The translations under genes were made by a program, and so were the position numbers. Positions 1 to 9,349 of a stretch of DNA of 64,000 bases are shown here, one piece after another (within the stretch, counting starts at the first letter, position 1; each line of letters opens with the position of its first letter). The stretch is from Haemophilus sp. HMSC068C11 (lineage in GTDB: Bacteria > Pseudomonadota > Gammaproteobacteria > Enterobacterales > Pasteurellaceae): NCBI RefSeq assembly GCF_001815355.1, contig NZ_KV820360.1:1-64000 (forward strand). Direction: 5' to 3'. The notes beneath the pieces are model-generated. The model was not told the origin of the DNA and did not search any database. It saw only the letters and a list, made by a program, of their open reading frames with translations.

Positions 1-463
1 TTCACTAACCTTGTAATTGATTTCGCATAATGTATATTATGTTAAATTAAATATATAAATTATGTCACAAATCAATATGGGTGACTATCCTATTTCATGC
101 ACTACTTAAAATAAGGTGAGTTTTGGTTTATGGATAAGAAGAAATAAATGGATGTCTTTGTGATGGAATAATTAAATTAGAATGAAATTTTGAGATAACG
201 CTACGTGAATTCTGAATACAATTGCATACATCAATTCAGCAGATTTCATCATTCTTGATCTGATAATGAGAATTTATTTTACACATGTCACATAAATGAG
301 AATAATTAACATTGTTTTTTCTTTTATTATTAGTGACTTATAAAAATAATTTTAAAAAAACACTTGACCATTCTCATTTGCGAGATTAGAATGCACACCG
401 ATGACAAGTTAAGCAGTCTTGTTTTTATTTTTAATCTCTACTTAATAAGGAAAGGAGTTAGTT
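1..463 (+). promoter_or_regulatory. AT-rich leader upstream of the ferritin pair, with Fur-like sites
   Basis: No gene is visible in these 463 bases. Two stretches resemble the Fur box GATAATGATAATCATTATC: GATAATGAGAATTTATTTT at 262-280 and ATAAATGAGAATAATTAAC at 292-310. A third, weaker one (ATTCTCATTTGC, opposite orientation) lies near 370-381, inside the ferritin promoter. In enteric bacteria ferritin is raised by Fur with iron, partly through upstream Fur sites that displace a silencer, so several sites ahead of a ferritin gene make sense. The sites are read by eye and are not perfect matches. Confidence 0.5.
364..392 (+). promoter_or_regulatory. Promoter of the ferritin operon
   Basis: TTGACC at 364-369 and TAGAAT at 387-392 are separated by 17 bases, a good sigma-70 arrangement. 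The expected start would leave a leader of about 65 bases before the first ferritin ATG, which has the ribosome site AAGGAAAGGAG. A Fur-like half site overlaps the spacer. Confidence 0.65.
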
Positions 464-949
464 ATGCTTAATAAAGCAATCGCAGATAAGTTAAATGAAC
501 AAATCAATTTAGAGTTCTACTCTTCTAATGTTTATTTACAAATGAGTTCTTGGTGTAGCAAACACGGTTATGAAGGTGCTGCAGCATTTTTACTTCGTCA
601 TGCTGATGAAGAATTAGAACACATGCAAAAATTATTCAAATATGTGAGTGAAACAAGTGGTATGCCACTTTTAGGTAAAATTGATGCGCCTAAGAATGAC
701 TACAAATCACTTAAAGAAGTATTTGAAACCACACTTGAACATGAAAAACTCGTTACTTCTAAAATTAATGAATTAGTTGAAGTGACTTTTGCAAACAAAG
801 ACTATTCTACTTTTAACTTCTTACAATGGTACGTTGCAGAACAACACGAAGAAGAAAAATTATTCAATAGCATTATTGATAAATTTAACTTGGTGGGTGA
901 AGACGGTCATTCGCTTTACTTTATCGATCGTGATTTAGCAACATTATAA
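464..949 (+). CDS. ftnA: Bacterial non-heme ferritin, first copy
   Basis: Cytoplasmic iron-storage ferritin that oxidises Fe(II) and stores it in a 24-subunit shell. At 161 residues it is the normal length for bacterial FtnA. The ferroxidase residues known from E. coli FtnA are at the same positions: E17, Y24, E50, H53, E94 and Q127. No heme-ligand methionine of the bacterioferritin type is seen. It is followed 20 bases later by a second, diverged ferritin gene, and the pair ends at one strong terminator, so they form an operon. A strong ribosome site (AGGAAAGGAG) precedes the ATG. Upstream Fur-like sites suggest iron control. Two tandem ferritin genes are also found in H. influenzae. Confidence 0.95.
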   Translation: MLNKAIADKLNEQINLEFYSSNVYLQMSSWCSKHGYEGAAAFLLRHADEELEHMQKLFKYVSETSGMPLLGKIDAPKNDYKSLKEVFETTLEHEKLVTSKINELVEVTFANKDYSTFNFLQWYVAEQHEEEKLFNSIIDKFNLVGEDGHSLYFIDRDLATL

Positions 950-969
950 TTTTAGAAGGAGAATACAAA

Positions 970-1470
970 ATGTTATCAGCAAACGTAATCAAATTATTAA
1001 ATGATCAAATGAACCTTGAGTTCTACTCTTCAAACCTTTACTTACAGATGAGTGCATGGTGCGAACAAAATGGTTTTGAAGGTGCAGCTAAATTCTTATC
1101 AGAACACGCTGCAGAAGAAATGCAACACATGCGTAAATTATTCACTTATTTAAATGAAACTGGTGCATTAGCGGTAATCACTGCAATTGAAGCACCAGCG
1201 CATGAGTACAAATCATTAAAAGAAATCATTGAATTAACTTACAAACACGAGAAATTAATCACAAGTAAAATCAATGAATTAGTGGGTAAAACTTTTGAAG
1301 AAAAAGACTACTCTGCATTCAATTTCTTACAATGGTATGTTGCAGAACAACACGAAGAAGAGAAATTATTCAGCGGTATTTTAGACAAATTAAATCTTCT
1401 TGGCGAAGATGGCAAAGGCTTATTCTTAATCGATAAAGATTTAGGAAACCTTGCTGGTCAAACCGCTTAA
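970..1470 (+). CDS. ftnB: Bacterial non-heme ferritin, second copy
   Basis: Second ferritin subunit of 166 residues, clearly a paralogue of the preceding gene; the stretches around LEFYSSN and [17 protein letters not shown] are nearly identical. The ferroxidase residues E17, E50, H53, E94 and Q127 are kept, so it should be active and might co-assemble with the first subunit (inference). Its C-terminus has a short extra tail (NLAGQTA) missing from the first copy. The ribosome site AGAAGGAGA lies 6 bases upstream of the ATG. A hairpin terminator follows directly. The symbol for the second copy is used loosely; both could be called ftn. Confidence 0.93.
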   Translation: MLSANVIKLLNDQMNLEFYSSNLYLQMSAWCEQNGFEGAAKFLSEHAAEEMQHMRKLFTYLNETGALAVITAIEAPAHEYKSLKEIIELTYKHEKLITSKINELVGKTFEEKDYSAFNFLQWYVAEQHEEEKLFSGILDKLNLLGEDGKGLFLIDKDLGNLAGQTA

Positions 1471-1482
1471 TTAGATAATCAT

Positions 1483-1513
1483 AAAGCTTAGTAGAAATAC
1501 TAAGCTTTTATTT
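1483..1513 (+). terminator. Terminator of the ferritin operon
   Basis: A perfect 11-base stem (AAAGCTTAGTA with TACTAAGCTTT) around a GAAA tetraloop, followed by TATTTT. Confidence 0.9.
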
Positions 1514-1620
1514 TACTCATAAATTGTGACAGCGTATCAAAATATTTTAAACTTCCCTTTTATCTTTGAATGCAAGTTGATGAAATTTAAAACAACTACA
1601 CGTTTTTAATGAAATTTTAC

Positions 1621-1648
1621 TTGCAACGAAGTAAGATAAACGTATAAT
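1621..1648 (+). promoter_or_regulatory. Promoter of tRNA-Leu
   Basis: TTGCAA (1621-1626), a 16-base spacer and a perfect TATAAT (1643-1648) lie 16 bases upstream of the mature tRNA 5' end. Confidence 0.75.
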
Positions 1649-1664
1649 TCAGAACAACCCAAAT

Positions 1665-1750
1665 GCCTGGGTGGCGAAATTGGTAGACGCAGCGGATTCA
1701 AAATCCGCCGGTGAATAACCGTGTCGGTTCGAGTCCGACCCTAGGCACCA
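1665..1750 (+). tRNA. tRNA-Leu (anticodon CAA)
   Basis: An 86-base class II tRNA with encoded CCA. The acceptor GCCTGGG pairs with CCTAGGC (one G-U). The anticodon stem GCGGA/TCCGC holds the loop TTCAAAA, giving CAA, which reads UUG. A long variable arm (GGTGAATAACCGT) is typical of leucine tRNAs, and the T-loop GGTTCGAGTCC is standard. It is a single gene with its own promoter and terminator. Confidence 0.97.
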
Positions 1751-1760
1751 CAGAATTTAT

Positions 1761-1787
1761 AAGCTCTGAAGTTATTCAGGGCTTTTT
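1761..1787 (+). terminator. Terminator after tRNA-Leu
   Basis: Ten-base stem AAGCTCTGAA/TTCAGGGCTT (one G-U) with loop GTTA, followed by a T run. Confidence 0.85.
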
Positions 1788-1808
1788 TATTAGCTAAAGT
1801 AAATCAAT

Positions 1809-2738
1809 ATGACAGAACAAAACCAAGATAAAAAACAGACTTATAATTTCAATAAATTGCAAAAACGCCTTCGCCGTAATGTAGGCAATGCAATTGCTGA
1901 TTTTGGCATGATTGAAGATGGTGATAAAGTAATGGTTTGTCTTTCTGGTGGTAAAGACAGCTATACACTTCTTGATATTTTGTTGAATTTACAACAAAGC
2001 GCACCGATTAAATTTGATATTGTAGCCGTCAATTTAGACCAAAAACAACCTGGTTTTCCGGAGCATGTTTTACCTGAATATCTGCAAAGTATTGGTGTGG
2101 ATTATAAAATCGTTGAAGAAAATACTTATGGCATCGTAAAAGAGAAAATTCCAGAAGGCAAAACAACGTGCTCTCTCTGCTCTCGCCTACGCCGTGGTAT
2201 TTTATACCGTACAGCAACTGAACTTGGCGCAACAAAAATTGCACTTGGACACCATCGTGATGATATGCTGGCTACCCTGTTTCTGAATATGTTCTACGGT
2301 GGAAAATTAAAATCGATGCCACCGAAATTAATTTCAGATGATGGCAAGCAAATCGTGATTCGTCCATTGGCTTATTGTAAAGAAAAAGATATTGAAAAAT
2401 ATGCCGTAGCGAAAGAATTTCCAATTATCCCTTGTAATTTATGTGGTTCTCAACCTAATTTGCAACGTCAAGTGGTGAAAGAAATGTTGAATATTTGGGA
2501 CCGTCAATATCCTGGACGCTTAGAAACCATGTTCAGTGCAATGCAAAACATTACGTTGTCACATCTATGTGACCCAAAACTCTTCGATTTCAAAGGCATT
2601 AAACATGGTCAATCACTTGATGGCATTGAAGGGGACACCGCATTTGATGAAGAGCGTATCGAGCCAATGACATTTGATGATGAAGATGCGTCAGATTATT
2701 CCGATAATGAAATGATCAGCTTTAAAGAAGTGAATTAA
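1809..2738 (+). CDS. ttcA: tRNA 2-thiocytidine synthetase TtcA
   Basis: Makes 2-thiocytidine at position 32 of certain tRNAs, using ATP and an iron-sulfur cluster. It has the PP-loop SGGKDS at residues 46-51, the CxxC pair C121/C124 and a second pair C209/C212. The 309-residue length is usual for the family. It sits one base ahead of tusE, which belongs to another tRNA thiolation route, so the two are co-transcribed and share a sulfur-transfer theme. The acidic C-terminal tail (about residues 265-305) is typical of the long form. Nothing looks broken. Confidence 0.95.
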   Translation: MTEQNQDKKQTYNFNKLQKRLRRNVGNAIADFGMIEDGDKVMVCLSGGKDSYTLLDILLNLQQSAPIKFDIVAVNLDQKQPGFPEHVLPEYLQSIGVDYKIVEENTYGIVKEKIPEGKTTCSLCSRLRRGILYRTATELGATKIALGHHRDDMLATLFLNMFYGGKLKSMPPKLISDDGKQIVIRPLAYCKEKDIEKYAVAKEFPIIPCNLCGSQPNLQRQVVKEMLNIWDRQYPGRLETMFSAMQNITLSHLCDPKLFDFKGIKHGQSLDGIEGDTAFDEERIEPMTFDDEDASDYSDNEMISFKEVN

Positions 2739-2739
2739 T

Positions 2740-3069
2740 ATGATTACTGTGCAAGGAAAACAAATTGAAACTGACACCTCTGGCTATTTACTTAATATTG
2801 CTGATTGGAATGAAGAGGTGGCAAAATACATCGCTCAGCTAGAAGGTGTAGAATTGACCGACGCTCACTGGGAAGTGATTTATTTTGTGCGTGATTTCTA
2901 TCAAGAATATAACACTTCCCCTGCGATTCGGATGCTAGTAAAAGCAATGTCAGAAAAGTTAGGTGAAGATAAAGGTAATAGCCGCTATTTACAACGACTC
3001 TTCCCTGATGGACCAGCTAAACAAGCAACTAAACTGGCTGGTCTGCCAAAACCGGCTAAATGCTTATAG
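2740..3069 (+). CDS. tusE: Sulfurtransferase TusE (DsrC family)
   Basis: Carries persulfide sulfur from TusBCD to MnmA in making 2-thiouridine on tRNA anticodons. At 109 residues it is the normal size, with the family C-terminus LPKPAKCL in which C108, next to last, is the sulfur carrier; DsrC proteins also have the upstream RMLVKAM helix seen here. The start follows the ttcA stop by one base (TAATATG), indicating translational coupling. A terminator carrying an uptake sequence follows. Confidence 0.93.
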   Translation: MITVQGKQIETDTSGYLLNIADWNEEVAKYIAQLEGVELTDAHWEVIYFVRDFYQEYNTSPAIRMLVKAMSEKLGEDKGNSRYLQRLFPDGPAKQATKLAGLPKPAKCL

Positions 3070-3075
3070 AATAAT

Positions 3076-3107
3076 ATAACCGCGCGATAAAGTGCGGTTA
3101 TTTTTTT
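3076..3107 (+). terminator. Terminator after ttcA-tusE containing an uptake sequence
   Basis: Stem ATAACCGC/GCGGTTAT with a 10-base loop and a run of seven Ts. The right arm is part of an exact AAGTGCGGT uptake sequence. Confidence 0.85.
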
Positions 3108-3138
3108 ACTCAATTTTCGCTATATACAAAAAAATACA

Positions 3139-3166
3139 ATCGCTATATACTTATAAAAACAACGAA
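3139..3166 (+). promoter_or_regulatory. Probable ModE operator upstream of molBCA
   Basis: The known ModE operator is roughly ATCGNTATATA-N6-TATATANCGAT. Here ATCGCTATATA (perfect left half) is followed at the right spacing by AAAACAACGAA, which keeps the ACGA core. It lies 10 bases upstream of the molB start. A further CGCTATATA lies at 3118-3126. Molybdate repression of the operon is inferred from this. Confidence 0.6.
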
Positions 3167-3176
3167 TTTTAAGTAT

Positions 3177-4164
3177 ATGAAGAAATCCTCTCTTACCTTT
3201 CCCCTTTTACTTTGCCTACTTATTGGACTCATTTTATGTTCACTCTCTTGGGGGCGTTTTGCGATTCCGCTTGAGAATGTCGTACAAAGTCTTATTGGTA
3301 ATAATGTCAATGATGTGCAAAACAACATTATTTTTAATCTTCGTTTACCTCGTGTGATTGCAGCCATACTTGTCGGTGCTTCATTAGCTATTGCGGGTGT
3401 GGTGTATCAAGGTATTTTCCGCAATCCTTTGGTTTCACCTGATATTTTAGGCGTGTCTAATGGTGCTTGTGTCGGTGCTGCATTGGCGATTTTAATCGGT
3501 TCGGGGATGCTGGGCATTCAAGCCTTTGCCTTTGTCGGTGGTTTGATTGCCGTCTTGCTCACCATGAATTTACCACGTTTAATTCAGCGAGACTCCACCA
3601 TTGTTTTAGTGCTTTCTGGCATTATTGTTTCAGGCTTTATGATGGCGACATTAGGCCTCTTGAAATACCTTGCTGATCCCGAAACCCAGTTGGCTGACAT
3701 TGTTTATTGGCAATTAGGTAGCCTAACCAAATCTAACTACGACAACTTGCTTATCCTTTCTCCTATCATTTTGCTCACTACCCTTGGCTTATTTTTAATG
3801 CGTTGGCGTATTAATGTGCTTTCATTAGGTGATCGTGAGGCAAAATTAATCGGAGCCAATATCCGATTAGAACGAGGTTTAATGGTGGTTTGTGCCACAT
3901 TGCTGACGGCTTCATCGGTTTGCTTAAGCGGGAACAATTGGTTGGCTAGGTTTAGTGATTCCGCATTTAGCGCGTCTTTTCATTGGTGATAACAATGTTA
4001 AAAGTTTACCGCTAGCCGGACTTATCGGCGCGATTTTCTTGCTCGTTATCGATACCCTCGCCCGTAATTTATACATTCAAGAAATTCCACTCGGCATTCT
4101 CACCGGCTTTATTGGTGCGCCATTCTTTGCTTGGGTTATGATTAAACAAAAGGTAGTGGACTAA
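3177..4164 (+). pseudogene. molB: Molybdate/tungstate ABC transporter permease MolB, with a frameshift
   Basis: FecCD/BtuC-type inner-membrane permease, the membrane part of MolBC, which takes up molybdate and tungstate delivered by MolA. The first 252 or so residues are intact (for example LRLPRVIAAILVGASLAIAG and the NPLVSPDILG motif). At 3930-3941 the sequence GGGAACAATTGG has one base too many: removing one A restores SGTIGWLGLVIPHLAR, the expected family sequence. The C-terminal 70 residues (IPHLARLFIGDNN onward) continue in the other frame to 4164. An intact gene would code for about 329 residues. The rest of the operon is intact, so this is either a recent mutation or a sequencing error. 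The stop overlaps the molC start (TAATG). Confidence 0.85.
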
Positions 4165-4952
4165 TGCTGAAAATTGACAATCTTTATTATTGGCATAATG
4201 TTGAACATTCGCTACTCAATGGTATTGATCTAACCTTACAAAAAGGCGAATTGCTGACTATTCTTGGTGCAAATGGTCGTGGTAAATCAACGTTATTAAA
4301 CTGTATCGCGGGGCTTTTGAAACCAAAGAGCGGTCAGATTTTGCTGGATAATTGCAAATTAAGCGAAATGAGCAGTAAGCAAATTGCTCAGAAAATTGCT
4401 TATGTCTCGCAACACAGCCCACAAACCTATCAATATCGCGTGCGTGATTATGTGGTATTAGGACGGGCTTCACATCTTGGTGTTTTTGATAAGCCAGGTG
4501 AAGCTGATTTTGCATTAGTTGACGAAGCCTTAAAGAAACTCGGCATTAGCCATTTTGCTGACCGAATTTATATGCAAATGAGTGGCGGCGAAAAGCAGTT
4601 GGTCAATCTTGCGCGTATTTTGGTGCAACAGCCTCAACTGATTTTGTTTGATGAACCCACTTCGGCATTAGATTACGGTAATGTGTTTAAAACCTTAAGC
4701 CTAATAAAAGAGCTCTCACTACAAGGCTTTACCATTATCATGACAACACATAATCCCGATCATCCCATGTTGTTACATAGCGCACTGCCTCACAGCCGAG
4801 TAAGCATCTTAAACGAGCATGGCAAGTTACAAACAGGTTTGACACCGGAAATCATTACCGAAGCCAACTTAAAAGCACTTTATCAAACGGATTTGCGCTT
4901 AGTTGATGTACCTGCGTTACAACGTCAAATTTGTGCAATTACCCATTTATAA
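4164..4952 (+). CDS. molC: Molybdate/tungstate ABC transporter ATPase MolC
   Basis: The ATPase of the MolBC importer, of the iron-siderophore/B12 type. It shows Walker A GANGRGKST (35-43), the signature MSGGEKQ (138-144), Walker B LILFDEP (158-164) and the H-loop histidine in TTHNPDHP. At 262 residues it is full length. It overlaps the molB stop by one base and is followed 21 bases later by molA. The assignment to molybdate rather than iron chelates rests on similarity of the whole set to H. influenzae HI1470-1472 and on the neighbouring mop gene and ModE-like operator. Confidence 0.9.
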   Translation: MLKIDNLYYWHNVEHSLLNGIDLTLQKGELLTILGANGRGKSTLLNCIAGLLKPKSGQILLDNCKLSEMSSKQIAQKIAYVSQHSPQTYQYRVRDYVVLGRASHLGVFDKPGEADFALVDEALKKLGISHFADRIYMQMSGGEKQLVNLARILVQQPQLILFDEPTSALDYGNVFKTLSLIKELSLQGFTIIMTTHNPDHPMLLHSALPHSRVSILNEHGKLQTGLTPEIITEANLKALYQTDLRLVDVPALQRQICAITHL

Positions 4953-4973
4953 ACCCACTAGAAGGAAATTCAT

Positions 4974-6008
4974 ATGTTGAAACATTCTCTAAAAAAAGGC
5001 TTGATTGCCCTTTCTCTTGCAGCCTGTTTTGCCCTACCGCTACAAGCGAAAGTTATCACGGATGTTGAAGGAAATAAAATTGAACTGCCAGACAACGTTC
5101 AACGCGTTGCGGATCTTTGGCATGCGAATAACCAAATTGTTTTGTTACTAGGTGGTGCGAATAAATTAGTCGGTACCACTACGACCATCGCCGCAAACCC
5201 TTGGTATAGCGCAGTATATCCAAATATCAAAAATGTACCGGTATTAACCAACGGTGAAACCATTCAAACGGAAGAACTGTTAAGTCATAAACCAGATGCG
5301 GTATTGCTCTCGAAAAAATCCATGTTAACTGAAGTGGAGCAAGCAGGCTTGAAAGGCGTGCGTGTAAGCTTCCAAGATTTTGATGGTTTGAAGAAAACCG
5401 TACGCATTACCGCTGAAGTTTTAGGTGATAAAGCCCCTGAAATCGCAGAAAACTATATCAAAGAATTAGAAGGCAATATTCAATTTGTAGAAAGTCGTCT
5501 TAAAGGCTTAAAAGATGAACAACGCCCAACGGTGTTACATATCACTAAAGGCTCTGATTTGTTGATGATTGATGGTGGAAAATCCATGATCGGCGAATGG
5601 ATTAAATTAGCAGGCGGTAAAAGCGTGTTACCCGATGAAGCCAATATGGTGACCGTCACCGTAGAAAGCATTATTCAAGCGAATCCAGATGTCATTATTA
5701 TCGGCAGCAGCGGTAATAAAGCGCAAGCAGCAATCGAAAAAATCAAAGCTGACCCAGCATGGCAATCAATAAGTGCGGTCAAAAATAATCGTATTTATGC
5801 TAATCCAACCGGCACATTCCCATGGGATCGCTACAGTGCAGAAGAAGCTTTACAAATTCTTTGGGCGGCTCAGCTCTTCCATCCTGAACAATTTAAAGAT
5901 TTGAATATGGTGGAAAAAACACAAGCTTTCTATAAAAAATATTATGGTTATGCGTTAAGCAAAGAAAATGCTGAGCAAATCTTAAAAGGGTTATCACCTA
6001 TTAAGTAG
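4974..6008 (+). CDS. molA: Periplasmic molybdate/tungstate-binding protein MolA
   Basis: Substrate-binding protein (class III, Fhu/BtuF fold) that delivers oxyanions to MolBC. Of 344 residues, the first 25 are a Sec signal peptide ending LPLQA, with cleavage before KV. The mature N-terminus ITDVEGNKIELP is typical of the fold, as is the region WHANNQIVLLLGGANKLVGT. It is the last gene of molBCA. There is an exact AAGTGCGGT uptake sequence inside the gene at 5771-5779. Without the mop and ModE context it could be mistaken for an iron-chelate-binding protein, the older annotation of this family. Confidence 0.9.
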   Translation: MLKHSLKKGLIALSLAACFALPLQAKVITDVEGNKIELPDNVQRVADLWHANNQIVLLLGGANKLVGTTTTIAANPWYSAVYPNIKNVPVLTNGETIQTEELLSHKPDAVLLSKKSMLTEVEQAGLKGVRVSFQDFDGLKKTVRITAEVLGDKAPEIAENYIKELEGNIQFVESRLKGLKDEQRPTVLHITKGSDLLMIDGGKSMIGEWIKLAGGKSVLPDEANMVTVTVESIIQANPDVIIIGSSGNKAQAAIEKIKADPAWQSISAVKNNRIYANPTGTFPWDRYSAEEALQILWAAQLFHPEQFKDLNMVEKTQAFYKKYYGYALSKENAEQILKGLSPIK

Positions 6009-6010
6009 TA

Positions 6011-6039
6011 TTTTCAATTTATATATTTATCTATATAAT
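6011..6039 (+). promoter_or_regulatory. Candidate promoter of mop
   Basis: TTTTCA (6011-6016), 17 bases, then TATAAT (6034-6039), about 38 bases ahead of the mop start. The -35 element is poor but the -10 is perfect. Confidence 0.5.
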
Positions 6040-6077
6040 ACCCACTCTTTTTTAACTTAAACATAAGGAAATGCTAA

Positions 6078-6287
6078 ATGAAAATTAGTGCAAGAAACCA
6101 ACTTAAAGGTACTGTAAAATCAATCGAAACTGGTTCTGTGAACGCAATCGTACACATTGATATCGGTAACGGTAACATCATTTCTTCTACCATCTCTATC
6201 GATGCAGTAAAAGAATTAGGTTTAGCTGTTGGTAAAGAAGCATATGCGATTATCAAAGCAACTTCTGTAATGGTTGGTGTTGAATAA
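6078..6287 (+). CDS. mop: Molbindin-type molybdenum-pterin-binding protein Mop
   Basis: A 69-residue single Mop domain (ISARNQLKGTVKSIETGSVN onward). Mop proteins form hexamers that bind several molybdate or tungstate ions and buffer them in the cytoplasm. It follows molBCA by 69 bases but has its own likely promoter and its own terminator. The sequence is very close to what I recall of the H. influenzae Mop. It links the upstream ABC transporter to molybdenum. Confidence 0.93.
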   Translation: MKISARNQLKGTVKSIETGSVNAIVHIDIGNGNIISSTISIDAVKELGLAVGKEAYAIIKATSVMVGVE

Positions 6288-6314
6288 TCTCAACTGAACT
6301 GTTCAGAATTCTAT

Positions 6315-6346
6315 ATAACCGCGCTTTAAAGTGCGGTTATTTTTTT
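6315..6346 (+). terminator. Terminator after mop containing an uptake sequence
   Basis: Stem ATAACCGC/GCGGTTAT with a T run; it includes AAGTGCGGT at 6329-6337. It is nearly the same element as the one after tusE. Confidence 0.85.
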
Positions 6347-6538
6347 GTCTTTTTTCTCTCTAATCTCTTTATTCCCCTTCTAATAAAATGCATTTTATCC
6401 TTAACCAAAATGAAACAATCTTTGCTACATCTTGTTATTTATTGACTTTTAATTAATTATATTATATAATTTTCACATATTATCAATTTTTAGTTAATAA
6501 TCTAGTTTCGGATTATTCTGTTAAACTTAGGAGAGCAA

Positions 6539-6799
6539 ATGACAAATCAACGTTTTATTACTATTTTAGGCTATGTCGCAACATTTACTTCTGTTTGCAT
6601 GTATGTCTCTTATTTACAACAAATCGGTCTAAATCTATCAGGTCAAAAAGGTGGCTGGCTACAACCTTTTGCCACGACTATCAACTGTAGTTTATGGGTG
6701 GCTTACGGCTTACTAAAAGAAAAACGCGATCTGCCTATTTCATTAGCAAATGCGCCTGGTGTCATACTTGGTTTGATTACTTTCGTTACCGCCTTATAA
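6539..6799 (+). CDS. SemiSWEET-family small sugar transporter
   Basis: An 86-residue membrane protein with three hydrophobic helices, the size and layout of bacterial SemiSWEETs, which dimerise to move sugars down their gradient. Family features are the proline-containing first helix, the motif QPFATTINCSLWVAYGLLK in helix 2 (conserved N and W lining the substrate pocket) and NAPGVILGLITF in helix 3. The start is set by an AGGAGAG ribosome site. It stands alone between two terminators. The actual substrate cannot be read from the sequence. The roughly 200 bases upstream are very AT-rich with nothing else recognisable. Confidence 0.88.
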   Translation: MTNQRFITILGYVATFTSVCMYVSYLQQIGLNLSGQKGGWLQPFATTINCSLWVAYGLLKEKRDLPISLANAPGVILGLITFVTAL

Positions 6800-6820
6800 C
6801 ACTATAAAATCTCATATAAA

Positions 6821-6861
6821 AAAGACCGCACTTTTTAAAAATCTTAAAGTGCGGCCTTTTT
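6821..6861 (+). terminator. Terminator after the SemiSWEET gene
   Basis: Inverted near-copies of the uptake sequence (AAAGACCGCACTTT / AAAGTGCGGCCTTT, one mismatch) with an 11-base loop and a T run. Confidence 0.85.
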
Positions 6862-6941
6862 ATTTATTAATTTAATTCATTTAAAACCTGAAAATTATGA
6901 TATTGTCTAATTATAAATTCTATTGCATTCTATATATGAAC

Positions 6942-6957
6942 AGACGTTTAGACGTCT
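6942..6957 (+). promoter_or_regulatory. MetJ operator (two tandem met boxes) upstream of metE
   Basis: AGACGTTT and AGACGTCT are adjacent; the met box consensus is AGACGTCT, so the second is perfect and the first has one mismatch. They lie 31 bases ahead of the metE start. S-adenosylmethionine-bound MetJ would repress here. Confidence 0.85.
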
Positions 6958-6988
6958 AAACCAAATAAAAACAATAGAAGGATTCATT

Positions 6989-9262
6989 ATGACAACATTT
7001 CATTTAGCAGGATTTCCGCGCGTAGGCGCAAAACGTGAACTTAAATTTGCTCAAGAGCGTTATTGGCGTGGCGAAATTGCAGAAGCGGATTTATTAGATA
7101 TCGCCAAAAGATTACGTGAACTAAACTGGCAACACCAAGCCAAGGCAAATGCTGATTTTGTCGCGGTGGCTGATTTCACACTTTACGATCATATTTTAGA
7201 TTTACAAGTGGCAACAGGTGCGATTCCAGCTCGCTTTGGTTTCTATAGTCAAAACTTAACGCTCGATCAATATTTCCAGTTGGCTCGTGGGAATAAAACA
7301 CAATTTGCGATTGAAATGACAAAATGGTTCGATACCAACTACCATTATCTTGTACCAGAATTCCATAAAGAGGCACAATTTAAAGCCAATCCCGCACATT
7401 ATGTGACACAAATCCGCGAAGCTAAAGCGCTTGGGTATCAAGTTAAACCAACAATCGTTGGTCCACTCACCTTCCTTTGGTTAGGTAAAGAAAAAGGCGC
7501 TGCATTTAATCGCTTTGATTTATTAGCAAAACTCGTGCCAGTTTATGTTGAAATTTTAAATGCGTTAGCTGCAGAAGGTGTGGAATACATTCAAATTGAT
7601 GAACCCGCTCTCACCTTAGATTTACCGGCAGAGTGGATTGCCGCTTATAAAACGGTTTACGCCACTTTTGCTGAACAAGTGAAAGCGAAATTATTGCTTG
7701 CGACTTATTTTGGTTCTGTGGCAGAACATGCTGATTTGTTAAAAGCCTTACCTGTTGCAGGTTTACATATTGATTTAGTACGTGCACCTGAACAACTTTC
7801 TGCCTTTGCGGATTATGACAAAATCTTATCTGTGGGCATCATTGATGGTCGTAATATTTGGCGTGCAAACTTAAATCAAGTGTTAGATGTGGTTGAGCCA
7901 TTAAAAGCGAAATTAGGCGATCGTTTATGGATTGCGCCAAGCTGCTCTCTCCTTCATACACCTTATGATTTAGAAGTCGAAACACAGCTACAAGCCAATA
8001 AGCCTGAGCTTTATCAATGGTTGGCTTTCACGTTACAAAAAATTCAAGAATTACGCATTATTAAGACTGCGCTAGAGCAAGGCCGTGAAGCGGTTCAAGC
8101 TGAATTAGCAGCTTCTCAAGCTGCTGCGGATGCACGCAAAAACTCGCGTGAAATTCACCGCACTTGTGTCGCAGAACGATTAGCAAATCTACCAAAAAAT
8201 GCTGACCAACGTAAATCGCCATTTGCGGAACGCATTAAATTACAAAATGCGTGGTTAAATTTACCACTTCTACCAACCACAAATATTGGTTCTTTCCCAC
8301 AAACGACCGCTATTCGTCATGCCCGTGCCGCCTTCAAAAAAGGCGAACTCAGCCTAGCTGATTACGAAGCTGCAATGAAAAAAGAAATTGAATTTGTTGT
8401 ACGTGAGCAAGAAAAATTAGACTTAGATGTATTGGTACACGGCGAAGCTGAACGTAATGACATGGTGGAATACTTCGGCGAACTACTTGATGGTTTTGCT
8501 TTCACCAAATTTGGTTGGGTACAAAGTTATGGTTCACGTTGTGTGAAACCACCTGTGATTTACGGTGATGTTACTCGTCCAGAACCAATGACGGTACGTT
8601 GGTCGCAATATGCCCAAAGCCTTACCAATAAAGTGATTAAAGGCATGCTGACTGGTCCGGTGACGATCTTACAATGGTCTTTCGTGCGTAACGATATTTC
8701 TCGTGAAACGGTCTGTAAACAAATTGCGGTAGCGCTTTCTGATGAAGTATTAGATTTAGAAAAGGCAGGCATCAAAGTGATTCAAATTGATGAGCCAGCT
8801 ATTCGTGAAGGTTTACCGTTAAAACGTGCAGATTGGGATGCTTATTTAAAATGGGCAGGCGAAGCCTTCCGTTTGAGCTCAATGGGTTGCCAAGATGATA
8901 CTCAAATTCATACACACATGTGTTATTCCGAATTTAACGATATTCTACCGGCTATTGCCGCCTTAGATGCCGATGTCATTACTATCGAAACCTCGCGTTC
9001 TGACATGGAATTACTCACCGCATTTGGTGATTTCAAATACCCGAATGATATTGGCCCAGGTGTATATGATATTCACAGTCCACGCGTGCCTGCAGCAGAA
9101 GAAATTGAACATCTTCTTCGTAAAGCATTACAAGTGGTGCCGAAAGAACGTTTATGGGTAAACCCAGACTGTGGTTTGAAAACACGCGGTTGGCCAGAAA
9201 CGATTGCAGCATTAAAAGTGATGGTTGATGTCACGAAAAAATTACGTGCTGAATTAGCATAA
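6989..9262 (+). CDS. metE: Cobalamin-independent methionine synthase MetE
   Basis: Transfers the methyl group of 5-methyltetrahydropteroyl-triglutamate to homocysteine, the last step of methionine synthesis. It has 757 residues and two homologous barrels. The catalytic zinc ligands are H643, C645 ([11 protein letters not shown]), E667 and C728 ([11 protein letters not shown]). The start chosen is the ATG with the AGAAGGATT ribosome site, giving [13 protein letters not shown]; an in-frame ATG 22 codons upstream lies before the MetJ boxes and would make the operator coding, so it is rejected. Expression should be repressed by MetJ. It is monocistronic. Confidence 0.96.
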   Translation: MTTFHLAGFPRVGAKRELKFAQERYWRGEIAEADLLDIAKRLRELNWQHQAKANADFVAVADFTLYDHILDLQVATGAIPARFGFYSQNLTLDQYFQLARGNKTQFAIEMTKWFDTNYHYLVPEFHKEAQFKANPAHYVTQIREAKALGYQVKPTIVGPLTFLWLGKEKGAAFNRFDLLAKLVPVYVEILNALAAEGVEYIQIDEPALTLDLPAEWIAAYKTVYATFAEQVKAKLLLATYFGSVAEHADLLKALPVAGLHIDLVRAPEQLSAFADYDKILSVGIIDGRNIWRANLNQVLDVVEPLKAKLGDRLWIAPSCSLLHTPYDLEVETQLQANKPELYQWLAFTLQKIQELRIIKTALEQGREAVQAELAASQAAADARKNSREIHRTCVAERLANLPKNADQRKSPFAERIKLQNAWLNLPLLPTTNIGSFPQTTAIRHARAAFKKGELSLADYEAAMKKEIEFVVREQEKLDLDVLVHGEAERNDMVEYFGELLDGFAFTKFGWVQSYGSRCVKPPVIYGDVTRPEPMTVRWSQYAQSLTNKVIKGMLTGPVTILQWSFVRNDISRETVCKQIAVALSDEVLDLEKAGIKVIQIDEPAIREGLPLKRADWDAYLKWAGEAFRLSSMGCQDDTQIHTHMCYSEFNDILPAIAALDADVITIETSRSDMELLTAFGDFKYPNDIGPGVYDIHSPRVPAAEEIEHLLRKALQVVPKERLWVNPDCGLKTRGWPETIAALKVMVDVTKKLRAELA

Positions 9263-9275
9263 AATCAGTAAAAAG

Positions 9276-9316
9276 AAAGGCGAACATGAGAGATTATCTC
9301 TGTTCGCCTTTTTCTT
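9276..9316 (+). terminator. Terminator after metE
   Basis: Stem AAAGGCGAACA/TGTTCGCCTTT with an inner GAGA-TTAT-CTC hairpin, then a T-rich run. The minus-strand cdd gene ends just beyond it. Confidence 0.85.
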
Positions 9317-9349
9317 TTACTTCAAAAACACATTCATTTTTAACCTCAC

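Noticed and set aside
6923-6988. In-frame ATG 22 codons upstream of metE
   Set aside because: The extension runs through the MetJ boxes, lacks a ribosome site and is not part of the MetE family.
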